Below, piece by piece: positions 33,594-41,726 of a DNA stretch of 64,000 bases (its first letter is position 1; every line of letters starts with the position of its first letter). The DNA lies in NCBI GenBank assembly GCA_965651695.1, contig CBFGTI010000007.1, positions 1 through 64,000 of the forward strand, given 5' to 3'. Both the position numbers and the translations under genes were made by a program. The notes below the pieces were generated by a model. It saw only the letters and a list, made by a program, of their open reading frames with translations, did not search any database and was not told where the DNA came from. Source of the DNA: Imperialibacter sp965651695. Lineage in GTDB: Bacteria > Bacteroidota > Bacteroidia > Cytophagales > Cyclobacteriaceae.

Positions 33594-34880
33594 CTATTTT
33601 TTTATAAAATTCCATTCCTTCCGGTAAGGCCGGGAAAGGAGTGCATTTGCTTCCTCATCATTTATAAATCGTTCCTTTTTGGCATCCCACTGCAGCGGCT
33701 TCCCCAGCCTGTAGGAGATAAGCGCAAGGTGCATGGGGAGCGTCATGTCACGAGCATACTCCAGGTTTGACTCCGGCTGCTTGCGGGCTTTTACCGCATC
33801 TACAAAGTTTTGCTGGTGCCCCGGAGAGCGGGGGATCGACTGGGGCACCCCGGCCACGTCTTCCATAGTTTCACCATTGATGGTGATTGAGCGTGTACCG
33901 TAGTCGCAAATCAGCGTACCTTTTGTGCCCTCAAAGTAAGCCCCTATGCCCCTTTCGGCAGCACCGGGCACATCGGGCGGGGTGGTAGTCCAGTAAAGTT
34001 TGAGCCCGTCAAACTGCATTTCGGCATCCAGCCACTTCGGTGCATCTGCAAGCCCTTCCGGTTTTTCGCCTTTGGCCGCTACGCTGCTCAGCCCCTTCGG
34101 TTGAATAGCCCACCATACTACATCGGCAATATGGCACCAGAAGTCGGCAAATACACCGCCCGAGTAATCGAGAAAGTAGCGGTAGGTAAAATGCGTCCTC
34201 TCCTTGATGTATGGCACTTTGGGCGCCGGGCCGAGCCACATATCGTAGTTGAAAGTTTTAGGAGGAGCCGACTCGGCAGGCGTACCAAGTTCTGGCGGCA
34301 AGCTGTTTTTCCAGAGGCGCACGGTGTGCACATCGCCAATGGCTCCCGACTGTATTATCTCTGCCACCCGGTGGTAGTTGTCGCCCGCGTGAATCTGCGT
34401 ACCAAGCTGAAAAATCCTCTTTTGCTTCTTCAGGGTTTTGAGCATGATCTGCCCTTCTTCCACATCGTACGATAGGGGTTTTTCCCCGTAAACGTCTTTT
34501 CCTGCCTGAAAGGCCATGGTGGCGATTTGGGCATGCCAGTGGTCGGGGGTGGCCACGGTTATTGCATCTACCTCTTTGTCGTCGAGTATGTGGCGGAAAT
34601 CGCCGTACAATTTTGCCTTTGTGTTAGGTTGAAGACCCTGAAGTGTTTTAAAGGTGCTATTGAGATGGTCCTCATCTACGTCGCAAAGCGCCACAATGTC
34701 AACTTCGGGCAGCCCGGCAAACCATTTCATATGCTCGTTGCCCATACCACCCAGGCCTATGTGAGCCACACGCAGCTTGTCGCTGGGAGCAGCCCTTGTG
34801 ATTAACGATGGCAAGAGGGTGAGGCCCAGTGCACCGGCACCGGATTTGAGCAGAAAATTTCGTCTGTTAATCGGATTCAT
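33594..34880 (-). CDS. Tat-exported Gfo/Idh/MocA-family oxidoreductase
   Basis: A 428-residue protein starting MNPINRRNFLLKSGAGALGLTLLPSLITRA, a clear twin-arginine signal. The Rossmann motif is AHIGLGGMGNEHM, followed by ITVATPDHWHAQIATMAFQAGKDVYGEKPLSYDVEEG (family EKP) and a C-terminal domain with YSGGVFADFWCHIADVVWWA. Exported members of this family form large groups in Bacteroidota, with roles such as periplasmic glycoside or sugar oxidoreduction with tightly held NAD. I chose ATG 34878-34880 because it puts the RR motif at the N-terminus; an upstream start would add 19 residues. Confidence 0.9.
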   Translation of the reverse strand: MNPINRRNFLLKSGAGALGLTLLPSLITRAAPSDKLRVAHIGLGGMGNEHMKWFAGLPEVDIVALCDVDEDHLNSTFKTLQGLQPNTKAKLYGDFRHILDDKEVDAITVATPDHWHAQIATMAFQAGKDVYGEKPLSYDVEEGQIMLKTLKKQKRIFQLGTQIHAGDNYHRVAEIIQSGAIGDVHTVRLWKNSLPPELGTPAESAPPKTFNYDMWLGPAPKVPYIKERTHFTYRYFLDYSGGVFADFWCHIADVVWWAIQPKGLSSVAAKGEKPEGLADAPKWLDAEMQFDGLKLYWTTTPPDVPGAAERGIGAYFEGTKGTLICDYGTRSITINGETMEDVAGVPQSIPRSPGHQQNFVDAVKARKQPESNLEYARDMTLPMHLALISYRLGKPLQWDAKKERFINDEEANALLSRPYRKEWNFIKK

Positions 34881-34975
34881 ATTTTTACGCAGGTATGTGT
34901 ATAACCAAAAAAGGAAGGTAGCAAAACAGCCCGTCAATTAATACCCCGATTCCGCAGGCGGCAGCAAAGGGTACC

Positions 34976-35287
34976 TTATTCCATATAAAACAGCTCTGCG
35001 AGAGGAACGGAGACCGGAGAATTGTCGGCATTGGTTTCCATAATGTCGGCCATGTAGGCCCACCATTTTTTCACAACCGGGTTTTGCCCCAATTGCTGCG
35101 AGTCGAGTTCACCTTCTACTTTTTGCACTGCAAAGAGTGTATGAGTTTCTTCATCCAGAAAAATAGAATAGTCGGATATGCCGGACGTGCGCAGCAGTTG
35201 CTCTAACTCCGGCCAAATATGCTCGTGCCGCTTGCGGTATTCAGCAGCGGCACCCGGCTTTAGCTTCATTTTAAATGCCACCCGCAT
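34976..35287 (-). CDS. rhaM: L-rhamnose mutarotase
   Basis: A 103-residue protein with the DUF718 pattern: MRVAFKMKLKPGAAAEYRKRHEHIWPEL (catalytic His in RHEHIWPE), GISDYSIFLDEETHTLFAV and the tail NPVVKKWWAYMADIMETN. RhaM interconverts the alpha and beta anomers of L-rhamnose. The gene is 3 bp downstream of the esterase gene. It is the best substrate clue for the operon: rhamnose or a related deoxysugar from pectin-like or algal polymers. Confidence 0.92.
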   Translation of the reverse strand: MRVAFKMKLKPGAAAEYRKRHEHIWPELEQLLRTSGISDYSIFLDEETHTLFAVQKVEGELDSQQLGQNPVVKKWWAYMADIMETNADNSPVSVPLAELFYME

Positions 35288-35290
35288 ATG

Positions 35291-36145
35291 CTACCTCGTT
35301 ACGTATCCGCTGTCAACCAGCCAGTCGGCCATACGCTGCGGCCAGCCCTTGAGTGTCACAAATTCGGTGCGTTTGCCCATGTTAAAGGCATGCTCGCCTT
35401 TGGCGTAAATATGCGCCTCCACCGACGCTTTTGCCTGCCGGTAGGCAAGCAGCAGCTTTATTACCGGTTCGGAGCAGCATTCGTCGTTGGTGGCCACCAC
35501 CATAAACACCGGCGGCGCATCGGCGGCAACAGTTTCCGGTATCCCGAGCGGGCCGGGATACACCAGCATCTGAAAGTCGGGCCTGCCACTCTGCCGCTCC
35601 ACAGGGTCTGCGGCTTGGGGATCGCCCGCTCCCTCGCCGTACGCCACCCACGAAACAACCTCTCCGCCCGCCGAAAACCCGAGAATACCAACTTTGGCCG
35701 GGTCAATTCCAAATTTATCTGCACCAAACCTGATGAGGCGCATGGCCCTGTAGGCGTCTTCTTTTGCGTGGACTTCAAGCTGATAAGGCGAATTTTCTTC
35801 CCGGGCCAGCCTGTATTTTAACACAAACGCGGTGACACCCAGGCTTGTGAGATACTCCGCGGCATCTCTTCCCTCTGAATTGTAAACCAGCGCCCGGTGG
35901 CCTCCACCGGGGCAAATAAGCACCGCCGTGCCATTGGCCTTTCCCTGCTCCGGGTAATAAACCGTGATGGACGGGTTATGAATATTTTTCACCCACCAGT
36001 CTTTCGCTTCCTCGGGTTCGTTTTTCAAATGCTCAAAACCCGGTGCGCCATTAGGCCATAGGTGTATTTGCTCAGGATTACTTTGAGAGACGGCGCCGGA
36101 AATTACCACCACCAGAACAAGCAGTGACATTAGAGTTGATTTCAT
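35291..36145 (-). CDS. Secreted alpha/beta-hydrolase, probable carbohydrate esterase
   Basis: A 284-residue protein with signal peptide MKSTLMSLLVLVVVISGAVS. The alpha/beta-hydrolase fold has oxyanion loop LICPGGGHRALVY, nucleophile elbow GFSAGG, acid in FMVVATNDECC and catalytic His in GEHAFNMG. The opening IHLWPNGAPGF and the CPGGGH motif are typical of the BD-FAE/AxeA-like esterases that remove acetyl or other acyl groups from plant polysaccharides. I start at ATG 36143-36145; the open frame extends further upstream into repeat-rich non-coding DNA. First gene of the rhaM operon. Confidence 0.87.
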   Translation of the reverse strand: MKSTLMSLLVLVVVISGAVSQSNPEQIHLWPNGAPGFEHLKNEPEEAKDWWVKNIHNPSITVYYPEQGKANGTAVLICPGGGHRALVYNSEGRDAAEYLTSLGVTAFVLKYRLAREENSPYQLEVHAKEDAYRAMRLIRFGADKFGIDPAKVGILGFSAGGEVVSWVAYGEGAGDPQAADPVERQSGRPDFQMLVYPGPLGIPETVAADAPPVFMVVATNDECCSEPVIKLLLAYRQAKASVEAHIYAKGEHAFNMGKRTEFVTLKGWPQRMADWLVDSGYVTR

Positions 36146-36224
36146 TACAAGGAGAGTTTTAAGAGGTTCAAATAAAGGTTGAGCGTTTAATTTAGCTGTT
36201 ATTCTACAAATTAAAAGATTTAGC

Positions 36225-36480
36225 CCAGTTGATACAGGGCAATCGCATTTAAAACAGATCCGTGAAGTAAGTTTCAAATCTGTTTTATTACCCTTCCAGG
36301 TCGGCCCGCGCCCTAAAGGGTGAAACCTAGCCGGTCGCAACAGCTTTGAAATTCTTCTTTCCCTTCAGGGGCAGGCCGACGTGGAACGGGCCGCCCGGCA
36401 GCCGACGTGGAACGGGCAAAAAAGAAGCCGCCCGGAGGGAATTTCAAAGAAAATATTTCAAATGCAATCGCCCTGCCAGT
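36225..36480. repeat. Nested inverted-repeat region
   Basis: The 480-bp spacer 36146-36625 holds no gene. Outer arms: CAGGGCAATCGCATTT (36235-36250) opposite 36460-36475, 14/16 complementary. Inner arms: CTTTGAAATTC (36344-36354) opposite GAATTTCAAAG (36439-36449), perfect. A separate hairpin AAAACAGAT/ATCTGTTTT lies at 36251-36286, and a 17-bp direct repeat GCCGACGTGGAACGGGC at 36375-36391 and 36401-36417. The symmetry suggests a small non-autonomous palindromic element or REP-like structure. Confidence 0.55.
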
Positions 36481-36625
36481 TGATATACAGATGCAGACGT
36501 TTCCTCAGCAGGAAGGAATGCAAGGGTGGCTTCGCACCAGTCTTTCGCCAAAACGATTTCTGCTCGACAACTCTAACTGCACCAGGACTCAAACATCTAC
36601 CAACTTAAACACCTAAACACGAGAC

Positions 36626-37351
36626 CTACAGAATCCATTTGGCCAGTACCTCGCCTACATAGTAGGCACACGCAGCGGCAAGGCCACCGAGCAATAGTGT
36701 TTGAAATACGCTCTTGGTCTTGTTAATGTCGGTTACTACACCCCGCATGTACCCTACCAGCGCCAGCGATATGCCCGTACCAGCACACGAGATGGGAAAC
36801 AGCAGATCGGGGCGTATGTCAGTAAAAAGAGCAATCAGGTAAATGAGCAGCGGAATGAGCCCGACAAGGTTAAAAGAGAAAAAAGTAGCGATGGCTGTGC
36901 TCAAAGGAGATTTTGTATCCCTGGCCATTTCCAGCTCCTCTTTCATCATCGTGTCTACCCATACGTCCTTATTAGCGGTTATGGTTGCAACCACGTCTTC
37001 AAGTAACTTACCGCTGAAACCCTTTGCAGCATATATTTCCCTTATTTCCTGCACTTCCCGCTCACGCAGATGCTCTATCTCCCAGTATTCAATTGCCTTG
37101 TGTTTTTCGTAGTTGTCACGCTCGGCCCTGGTAGAAAAATAGTTGCCCACCGACATGCTGAATCCATCGGCCAGCAAATTGGCAAACCCAAATATCAGCA
37201 CCCAGCGCACCTCGGCATCGGCACCGGTAGCACCAGCCACAATGGCAAACGTGGTAACGGAGCCGTCTATACCGCCGTAAACAAATTCGGCAATGTACTC
37301 TTTGTCGAAAAGCCACCACTTGCCTGCTTTATGAATTCGGGCTTCATTCAT
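36626..37351 (-). CDS. VIT1/CCC1-family iron/manganese transporter
   Basis: A 241-residue membrane protein. The VIT1 signature is YIAEFVYGGIDGSVTTFAIVAGATGA at the N-terminus, followed by FGFANLLADGFSMSVGNYFSTRAERD (helix 2, with conserved D and M). A charged cytoplasmic metal-binding section lies about 85-150 (EIEHLREREVQEIREIYAAKGF...MMKEELEMA), then three more helices. Family members move Fe2+ or Mn2+ against protons. The gene starts 3 bp after the menC stop, so it is probably co-transcribed although unrelated in function. Confidence 0.88.
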   Translation of the reverse strand: MNEARIHKAGKWWLFDKEYIAEFVYGGIDGSVTTFAIVAGATGADAEVRWVLIFGFANLLADGFSMSVGNYFSTRAERDNYEKHKAIEYWEIEHLREREVQEIREIYAAKGFSGKLLEDVVATITANKDVWVDTMMKEELEMARDTKSPLSTAIATFFSFNLVGLIPLLIYLIALFTDIRPDLLFPISCAGTGISLALVGYMRGVVTDINKTKSVFQTLLLGGLAAACAYYVGEVLAKWIL

Positions 37352-37354
37352 GTA

Positions 37355-38443
37355 TCAAAAAGTGAGTTGCCGTAAATCCCAGATGTTCGACATTCCCGAA
37401 TTTAAAAACCCGTGACTGATGAAAAGCGGTGAAGTGAAGTTGTTGGAGTACAGCTGCCCGGTGCCTAAACCGTGCATTTTACTCACAGAAAATTCGGCGG
37501 CAAACTGAGCGATGGCATTGAGGCCGATATTGCTTTCCAGCGCCGAGGTAATCCACCACCCTATCTTGCGCTTTTCGGCCAGCTCAATCCATTCGAAGCT
37601 TTGCTGAAAGCCGCCCAGCAGTGTTGGCTTGATTACCAAAAACTGAGGTTGTATAAAATCGAGCAGCTCAGCCTTTCGCGGGGTGGTATCGATAGTGATA
37701 AGCTCTTCATCGAGGGCAATGGGTATGGGGGTGCGGTTGCACAGCACATGGTAGGCTTCCCACTGCCCGGGCTGTACCGGCTGCTCTACCGAGTGTACCT
37801 TATATCGGGTTAGTTTCTCCAGCTTAATCAACGCCTCGCTGGTAGTAAAGCCTCCGTTGGCATCGAGGCGGATCATCAGGTCGTCGGCACCAAATTTCTT
37901 TCTGATACCGGCAAGTATCTCACACTCGGTGGAAAAGTCGAGTGAGCCAATCTTCAACTTCAGGCACTTGTATCCCTCGGCCAGCTTATCTTTTATTTGC
38001 TGCTGCATAAAATCCTTGTCGCCCATCCATATAAGGCCGTTGATGGGTATTGGCTTTTTGCCCATGCTAAACGGGTTGGCAAAGATTTTTCTTGTGCTGC
38101 CGTTAATGAGGTCGAGCAGGGCTGTTTCAACAGCAAATCGCACAGATGGGTAGGCGGCAGATACCAGTTGGCTCGCAAGTGTTAATGCTTCGGCTTCATT
38201 TTTTGGTACCCTGGTAATGGCAAGCTCTTCCCTCAGCGCTTTAAAAACCGACGGGAAATCTTCCTGGTCTTCCGGGCTGAGCCCCTTTAGAGGGCCGGCT
38301 TCTCCCAATCCAAATAACTCCGGCGAGCCAATTTTGCTGACTTTAATAATCCAGGTGGTTTTTTCGCGAAGTACCCCGCGAGAGGTGCCGGCATCAAAGG
38401 TAAAGTTGAGAGTATGAGTGGCCCAGTCGAGTTTTAATGACAT
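37355..38443 (-). CDS. menC: o-Succinylbenzoate synthase
   Basis: A 362-residue enolase-superfamily protein of the MenC branch: LFGLGEAGPLKGLSPE near the N-terminus, CLKLKIGSLDF (catalytic Lys), IRLDANGGF, HSVEQPVQPGQ, IALDEELI (three metal ligands) and FLVIKPTLLGGF (second Lys). It dehydrates SHCHC to o-succinylbenzoate in menaquinone synthesis, as expected for a Bacteroidota respiratory chain. No other men genes are beside it. Start at 38443 is 69 bp from the divergent queA start. Confidence 0.9.
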   Translation of the reverse strand: MSLKLDWATHTLNFTFDAGTSRGVLREKTTWIIKVSKIGSPELFGLGEAGPLKGLSPEDQEDFPSVFKALREELAITRVPKNEAEALTLASQLVSAAYPSVRFAVETALLDLINGSTRKIFANPFSMGKKPIPINGLIWMGDKDFMQQQIKDKLAEGYKCLKLKIGSLDFSTECEILAGIRKKFGADDLMIRLDANGGFTTSEALIKLEKLTRYKVHSVEQPVQPGQWEAYHVLCNRTPIPIALDEELITIDTTPRKAELLDFIQPQFLVIKPTLLGGFQQSFEWIELAEKRKIGWWITSALESNIGLNAIAQFAAEFSVSKMHGLGTGQLYSNNFTSPLFISHGFLNSGMSNIWDLRQLTF

Positions 38444-38488
38444 AATGATTTAGGATGGTTAGAATTCAGTCAATCCAAATCTTTGACC

Positions 38489-38496
38489 TAATTTTG
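38489..38496 (+). promoter_or_regulatory. -7 box TAATTTTG upstream of queA
   Basis: TAATTTTG matches TAnnTTTG and ends 16 bp before the queA ATG, in the gap with divergent menC. No clear -33 element. Confidence 0.4.
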
Positions 38497-38512
38497 ACAA
38501 AAATAACTTTAA

Positions 38513-39715
38513 ATGCCCGGAATAATTAATTTATCCTCATATACTTACCATCTTCCCGAAGAACGCATCGCAAAATTCCCCGCTTCCGACCGCACCTCCT
38601 CCCGGCTGCTGTACTACCACCGCGGGCACATTAGCCACCGGCAGTTCACTCATATCGGCGAGCTGCTACCCTCCAATTCATCACTTTTCTTAAACAATAC
38701 AAAGGTGATCCCCGCCCGCATGACTTTCAAAAAAGACACCGGGGCACTGATCGAGATTTTTTTACTACAGCCTGTATCGCCCACACCCATTATTTCGCTG
38801 GCAATGGAAGCTACGGGGCCCGTGGTGTGGAAATGTATGATAGGCAACGCCAAACGGTGGAAAGAAGGCGCATTAAAAAACAACTTGCTGGTAGATGGCA
38901 GGCAGGTACTGGTTACAATTGAAAAAGAAGGTGCCGATCTGATAAAGATACACTGGAACGACCCCTCCGCCCGGTTTTCGGAAGTTATAGAGGCAATGGG
39001 CAAAACACCGCTTCCGCCCTACCTGAACCGGCAACCAACCGAAGCGGATAAAATTTCTTACCAGACCGTGTACAGTAACAAAGAGGGGGCTGTGGCCGCA
39101 CCTACTGCTGGGCTTCATTTTACCGGCGGAATACTGGAAAACCTCCGTAGCCGGGGCATAGAGACGCATTTTCTTACGCTACATGTAAGCGCCGGCACCT
39201 TTCAACCAATAAAAACAGAAAACGTAACCGAGCACAATATGCATTCGGAGCAGATTGTTGCTACCCGCCAAAATATACAGCAGTTAATGGCTGACGATCG
39301 ATTTTGCGTGGCAGTAGGCACCACCTCGCTCCGCACCATCGAAAGCATTTACTGGTATGGCGTCAAACTACTGCACGATCCCGAAGCCGATTTTCATATT
39401 CCAAAATTGTTTCCCTACGAGCAGCGGGGCGGGGTGCCTGCCAACAGCAAAATACTGGGAGCCGTACTAAAAAGAATGGACGAATTGCAAACCGATGAGA
39501 TAGTTGGCAGTACTGAGATTTTTATCTTCCCTGGGTACACCTTTCGGCTGGTAAAGGGGCTTATTACCAATTTTCATCAGCCCCAGTCTACACTGATATT
39601 GCTGGTAGCGGCCTTTGTGGGCGACGATTGGCGAAAAATTTATGAAGAAGCGCTGGCCAACAACTACAGGTTTTTGAGCTATGGCGATTCTTCGCTGTTA
39701 ATTCCTTCCAATTAA
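38513..39715 (+). CDS. queA: S-adenosylmethionine:tRNA ribosyltransferase-isomerase
   Basis: A 400-residue QueA: YHLPEERIAKFPASDRTSSRLLYYHRG, LFLNNTKVIPARM, GKTPLPPYLNR, YQTVYSNKEGAVAAPTAGLHF, THFLTLHVSAGTFQPI, HSEQI and VAVGTTSLRTIES are all family hallmarks. It transfers ribose from SAM to 7-aminomethyl-7-deazaguanine in tRNA on the route to queuosine. The slightly long middle section (about 85-165) is common in Bacteroidota members. Confidence 0.95.
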   Translation: MPGIINLSSYTYHLPEERIAKFPASDRTSSRLLYYHRGHISHRQFTHIGELLPSNSSLFLNNTKVIPARMTFKKDTGALIEIFLLQPVSPTPIISLAMEATGPVVWKCMIGNAKRWKEGALKNNLLVDGRQVLVTIEKEGADLIKIHWNDPSARFSEVIEAMGKTPLPPYLNRQPTEADKISYQTVYSNKEGAVAAPTAGLHFTGGILENLRSRGIETHFLTLHVSAGTFQPIKTENVTEHNMHSEQIVATRQNIQQLMADDRFCVAVGTTSLRTIESIYWYGVKLLHDPEADFHIPKLFPYEQRGGVPANSKILGAVLKRMDELQTDEIVGSTEIFIFPGYTFRLVKGLITNFHQPQSTLILLVAAFVGDDWRKIYEEALANNYRFLSYGDSSLLIPSN

Positions 39716-39724
39716 TATTACTGC

Positions 39725-39732
39725 TATTTTTG
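39725..39732 (+). promoter_or_regulatory. -7-like box TATTTTTG after queA
   Basis: TATTTTTG matches TAnnTTTG ten bases after the queA stop, 175 bp before the membrane-protein gene. It may be chance, or a promoter giving that gene a long leader. Confidence 0.25.
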
Positions 39733-39887
39733 TGACGGCGGCATCTCAACTTATATCAGGAAACGCCGTATACTGGGAAACGCAATTACTCGAAATATTT
39801 AAGCAGTTCAATCAGCATGATATCGAAGTTCCTTTTCCGCAAAGAGATACTCATGTAAGTTCACCGCCCATTTCCGGTAGCACATAA
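39732..39887 (+). pseudogene. C-terminal remnant of an MscS-type mechanosensitive channel gene
   Basis: An open stretch of 51 codons (GTG 39732, stop TAA 39885-39887) translates to a peptide containing WETQLLEIFKQFNQ and HDIEVPFPQRDTHV. MscS channels end in a helix followed by the hallmark xIEIPFPQRDxHx, so this is the last part of such a gene. Nothing channel-like precedes it: the segment starts 16 bp after the queA stop, so the upstream coding part has been deleted. It explains most of the 192-bp spacer after queA. Confidence 0.65.
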
Positions 39888-39907
39888 AACGCGGGGTTAA
39901 AGATATT

Positions 39908-40414
39908 ATGAATCCACAACCAGTAAAATCGCAGGCTGTTTTTGTTGGCAAGTTTATCGTGTCGCACCTGGCCTCCTATGTGGTAGCGGCGCTAGTAGGT
40001 TTTTACTTTATTACGGGCGACCTCTACACGCAGGATGCTTCACCACTCAGGGGCTTCCTGGCCACACCCGGCGAACCCGAAGCGTGGAATGCCGTACTCG
40101 TAAAAATGATCCCTATCCAGCTGGTAAGGGGATTTCTCCTCGGTATAGTGTTCTATTCCATCTTCAAAAATCTGCGCCGTTGGGGAAGGAAAAGGAGGTT
40201 TCTGGCCATCATTGGATTTTATTTTATTGTGGGTTTCCTTGCAAGCCCGGCCATTGCACCGGGCACTTTGGAGGGTATGCTCTACATGCAAAACCAGTTC
40301 GCACCCACAGTCCACAATCGTTTTTTCATGGTTATTCTCATTCAGTCTGCGCTCATGGCGTTTATCCTTACCCATTGGATGAAAAATGCCGCTGCCACCG
40401 ACGAAGCAGAATAA
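39908..40414 (+). CDS. Four-helix membrane protein, unknown function
   Basis: A 168-residue protein with about four membrane helices (FIVSHLASYVVAALVGFYFITG; LVRGFLLGIVFYSIF; FLAIIGFYFIVGFLASPAIA; FFMVILIQSALMAFILTHWM). A basic loop RRWGRKRRF sits after helix 2, a cytoplasmic marker. I do not recognise the family. It lies right after the channel remnant but shares no visible similarity with it. Confidence 0.72.
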   Translation: MNPQPVKSQAVFVGKFIVSHLASYVVAALVGFYFITGDLYTQDASPLRGFLATPGEPEAWNAVLVKMIPIQLVRGFLLGIVFYSIFKNLRRWGRKRRFLAIIGFYFIVGFLASPAIAPGTLEGMLYMQNQFAPTVHNRFFMVILIQSALMAFILTHWMKNAAATDEAE

Positions 40415-40529
40415 TTGCCGCTTTAGCCCGCCGGGGCACAGCATGGTGGCGACACCTAACTTTCCCTGTTCGCTAGAATATTGATAGCCGGCTGTCGTTT
40501 TATCCCAAACGAGTAAAACCAGCTACATT

Positions 40530-40991
40530 ATGAGAGAGGACGAAGAAAAAAGGCAACAGGGCTACGAAGCAGGCCAAAGCCTGAATAAAAAACACCAGGA
40601 GGAGCTGATTGACGAATCGCTGGAGGAGACGTTTCCGGCCAGCGATCCCCCATCGCACATACGAATAGAGGGAGAGCTGCAAAAAGACCGGCTGGGCAAC
40701 ACAAGGGATGGATCCGGAACAACCCGGCAGACAGAAAGCTCAAAAAAACAGGTGCATGCTGGCACCAGCACACAACCGGCCCCGGAGAATCAAAAGGAGA
40801 ATAAGATTGACGAAGCGATCGACGAAACCTTTCCGGCAAGCGATCCACCGGCTTCCCATCACGTGGAAGGAGAGGTAAAACCCGAACAGGTGGAGGAAAA
40901 CAAAAACAAAACCGCGGCGCCCAAAAAACCAGAAAAAACTGATAAAAAAGAGACACAAAGAGCGAAGGAAAAAGAAAGAGCCGGTCATTAA
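40530..40991 (+). CDS. Charged protein with two ETFPASDPP motifs
   Basis: A 153-residue hydrophilic, probably disordered protein. The motif IDE(S/A)(L/I)(E/D)ETFPASDPP occurs twice, at residues 27-41 and 93-107, each followed by a short segment ending in EGE. From memory, a D-E-A-x-x-E-T-F-P-A-S-D-P-P string is found, usually once, in small uncharacterised proteins of many bacteria. The N-terminus (MREDEEKRQQGYEAGQSLNKKHQ) and C-terminus (PKKPEKTDKKETQRAKEKERAGH) are strongly charged. Cytoplasmic. A strong terminator follows, so it is a separate unit. Confidence 0.75.
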   Translation: MREDEEKRQQGYEAGQSLNKKHQEELIDESLEETFPASDPPSHIRIEGELQKDRLGNTRDGSGTTRQTESSKKQVHAGTSTQPAPENQKENKIDEAIDETFPASDPPASHHVEGEVKPEQVEENKNKTAAPKKPEKTDKKETQRAKEKERAGH

Positions 40992-41016
40992 AAAAATACC
41001 CGGCGAATATACCGGA

Positions 41017-41050
41017 AGCAGGAATCTGATGGCAGGTTCCTGCTTTTTTT
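41017..41050 (+). terminator. Rho-independent terminator
   Basis: AGCAGGAA and TTCCTGCT form an 8-bp perfect stem with a 12-base loop, followed by six more T residues (41045-41050). It lies 26 bp after the ETFPASDPP-protein gene. Confidence 0.88.
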
Positions 41051-41207
41051 GATTTTGAAAAACCCCGTTGCCAGCTTTTTGTTTGGCCGAGCCATACCCC
41101 TACCCTGCGGGGCAACGCTTTAGCACTTTGCGCTGCGCATCTGGTTTAAATTCAATATCTTTCCGCTGCCTGTAATGCTTTTTAACCTCAGTCGTCTTTA
41201 CTTTTGA

Positions 41208-41726
41208 ATGACCCGGGAAGAATTTAAAGAAACCATCGCCCCCCTGCAGGACGGCTTTTACCGCCTTGCCCGGTGGATGATGCGCAATGATGAAGACGCC
41301 GAAGACATTGCACAGGAAATACTGCTAAGGCTTTGGAAAATGGGTGGGCGGCTTGCCGAATACGGCAGCGTAAGGGCCCTCGGCCTTAAAATGACGCGGA
41401 ACCTGTGCCTCGACAACCTGAAAAGAAAAAGCAGGGGAAACATGAGCCTCGACATAGTAACAAGCAGTGGAAAAGATGTGACAGCTTCGGTGGAGGAGTT
41501 GGAATTTGACGCAGCCGATACCAGGGCGCTGCTTGGCAAGCTAATGTTGCTGCTGCCCGAGCAGCAACAGCTTATACTCAGGCTGAGGAGCGTAGAAGAG
41601 CTTGAAATTGAAGAAATAGCCGCCGTAACTGAGCTTACTTCCAACCACGTGAGGGTGCTGCTTTCGAGAGCCAGAAAAACATTAAGAAATGAATACACCA
41701 AAATAATTGGTTATGAAACCAGGTGA
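41208..41726 (+). CDS. ECF RNA polymerase sigma factor
   Basis: A 172-residue ECF factor. Region 2: FYRLARWMMRNDEDAEDIAQEILLRLWKM (about 17-45), with the D-x-E-D-x-x-Q-E core. Region 4: LLLPEQQQLILRLRSVEELEIEEIAAVTELTSNHVRVLLSRARKTLRNEY (about 114-165). Its end overlaps the FecR gene by 14 bp, so they are coupled. A TAnnTTTG-like string (41199-41206) lies directly before the ATG but is too close to be its promoter with this start. Confidence 0.93.
   Translation: MTREEFKETIAPLQDGFYRLARWMMRNDEDAEDIAQEILLRLWKMGGRLAEYGSVRALGLKMTRNLCLDNLKRKSRGNMSLDIVTSSGKDVTASVEELEFDAADTRALLGKLMLLLPEQQQLILRLRSVEELEIEEIAAVTELTSNHVRVLLSRARKTLRNEYTKIIGYETR

Noticed and set aside
41199..41206. TACTTTTG as promoter of the second ECF sigma gene
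   Set aside because: It ends one base before the start codon, too close to act as the -7 box for this start.
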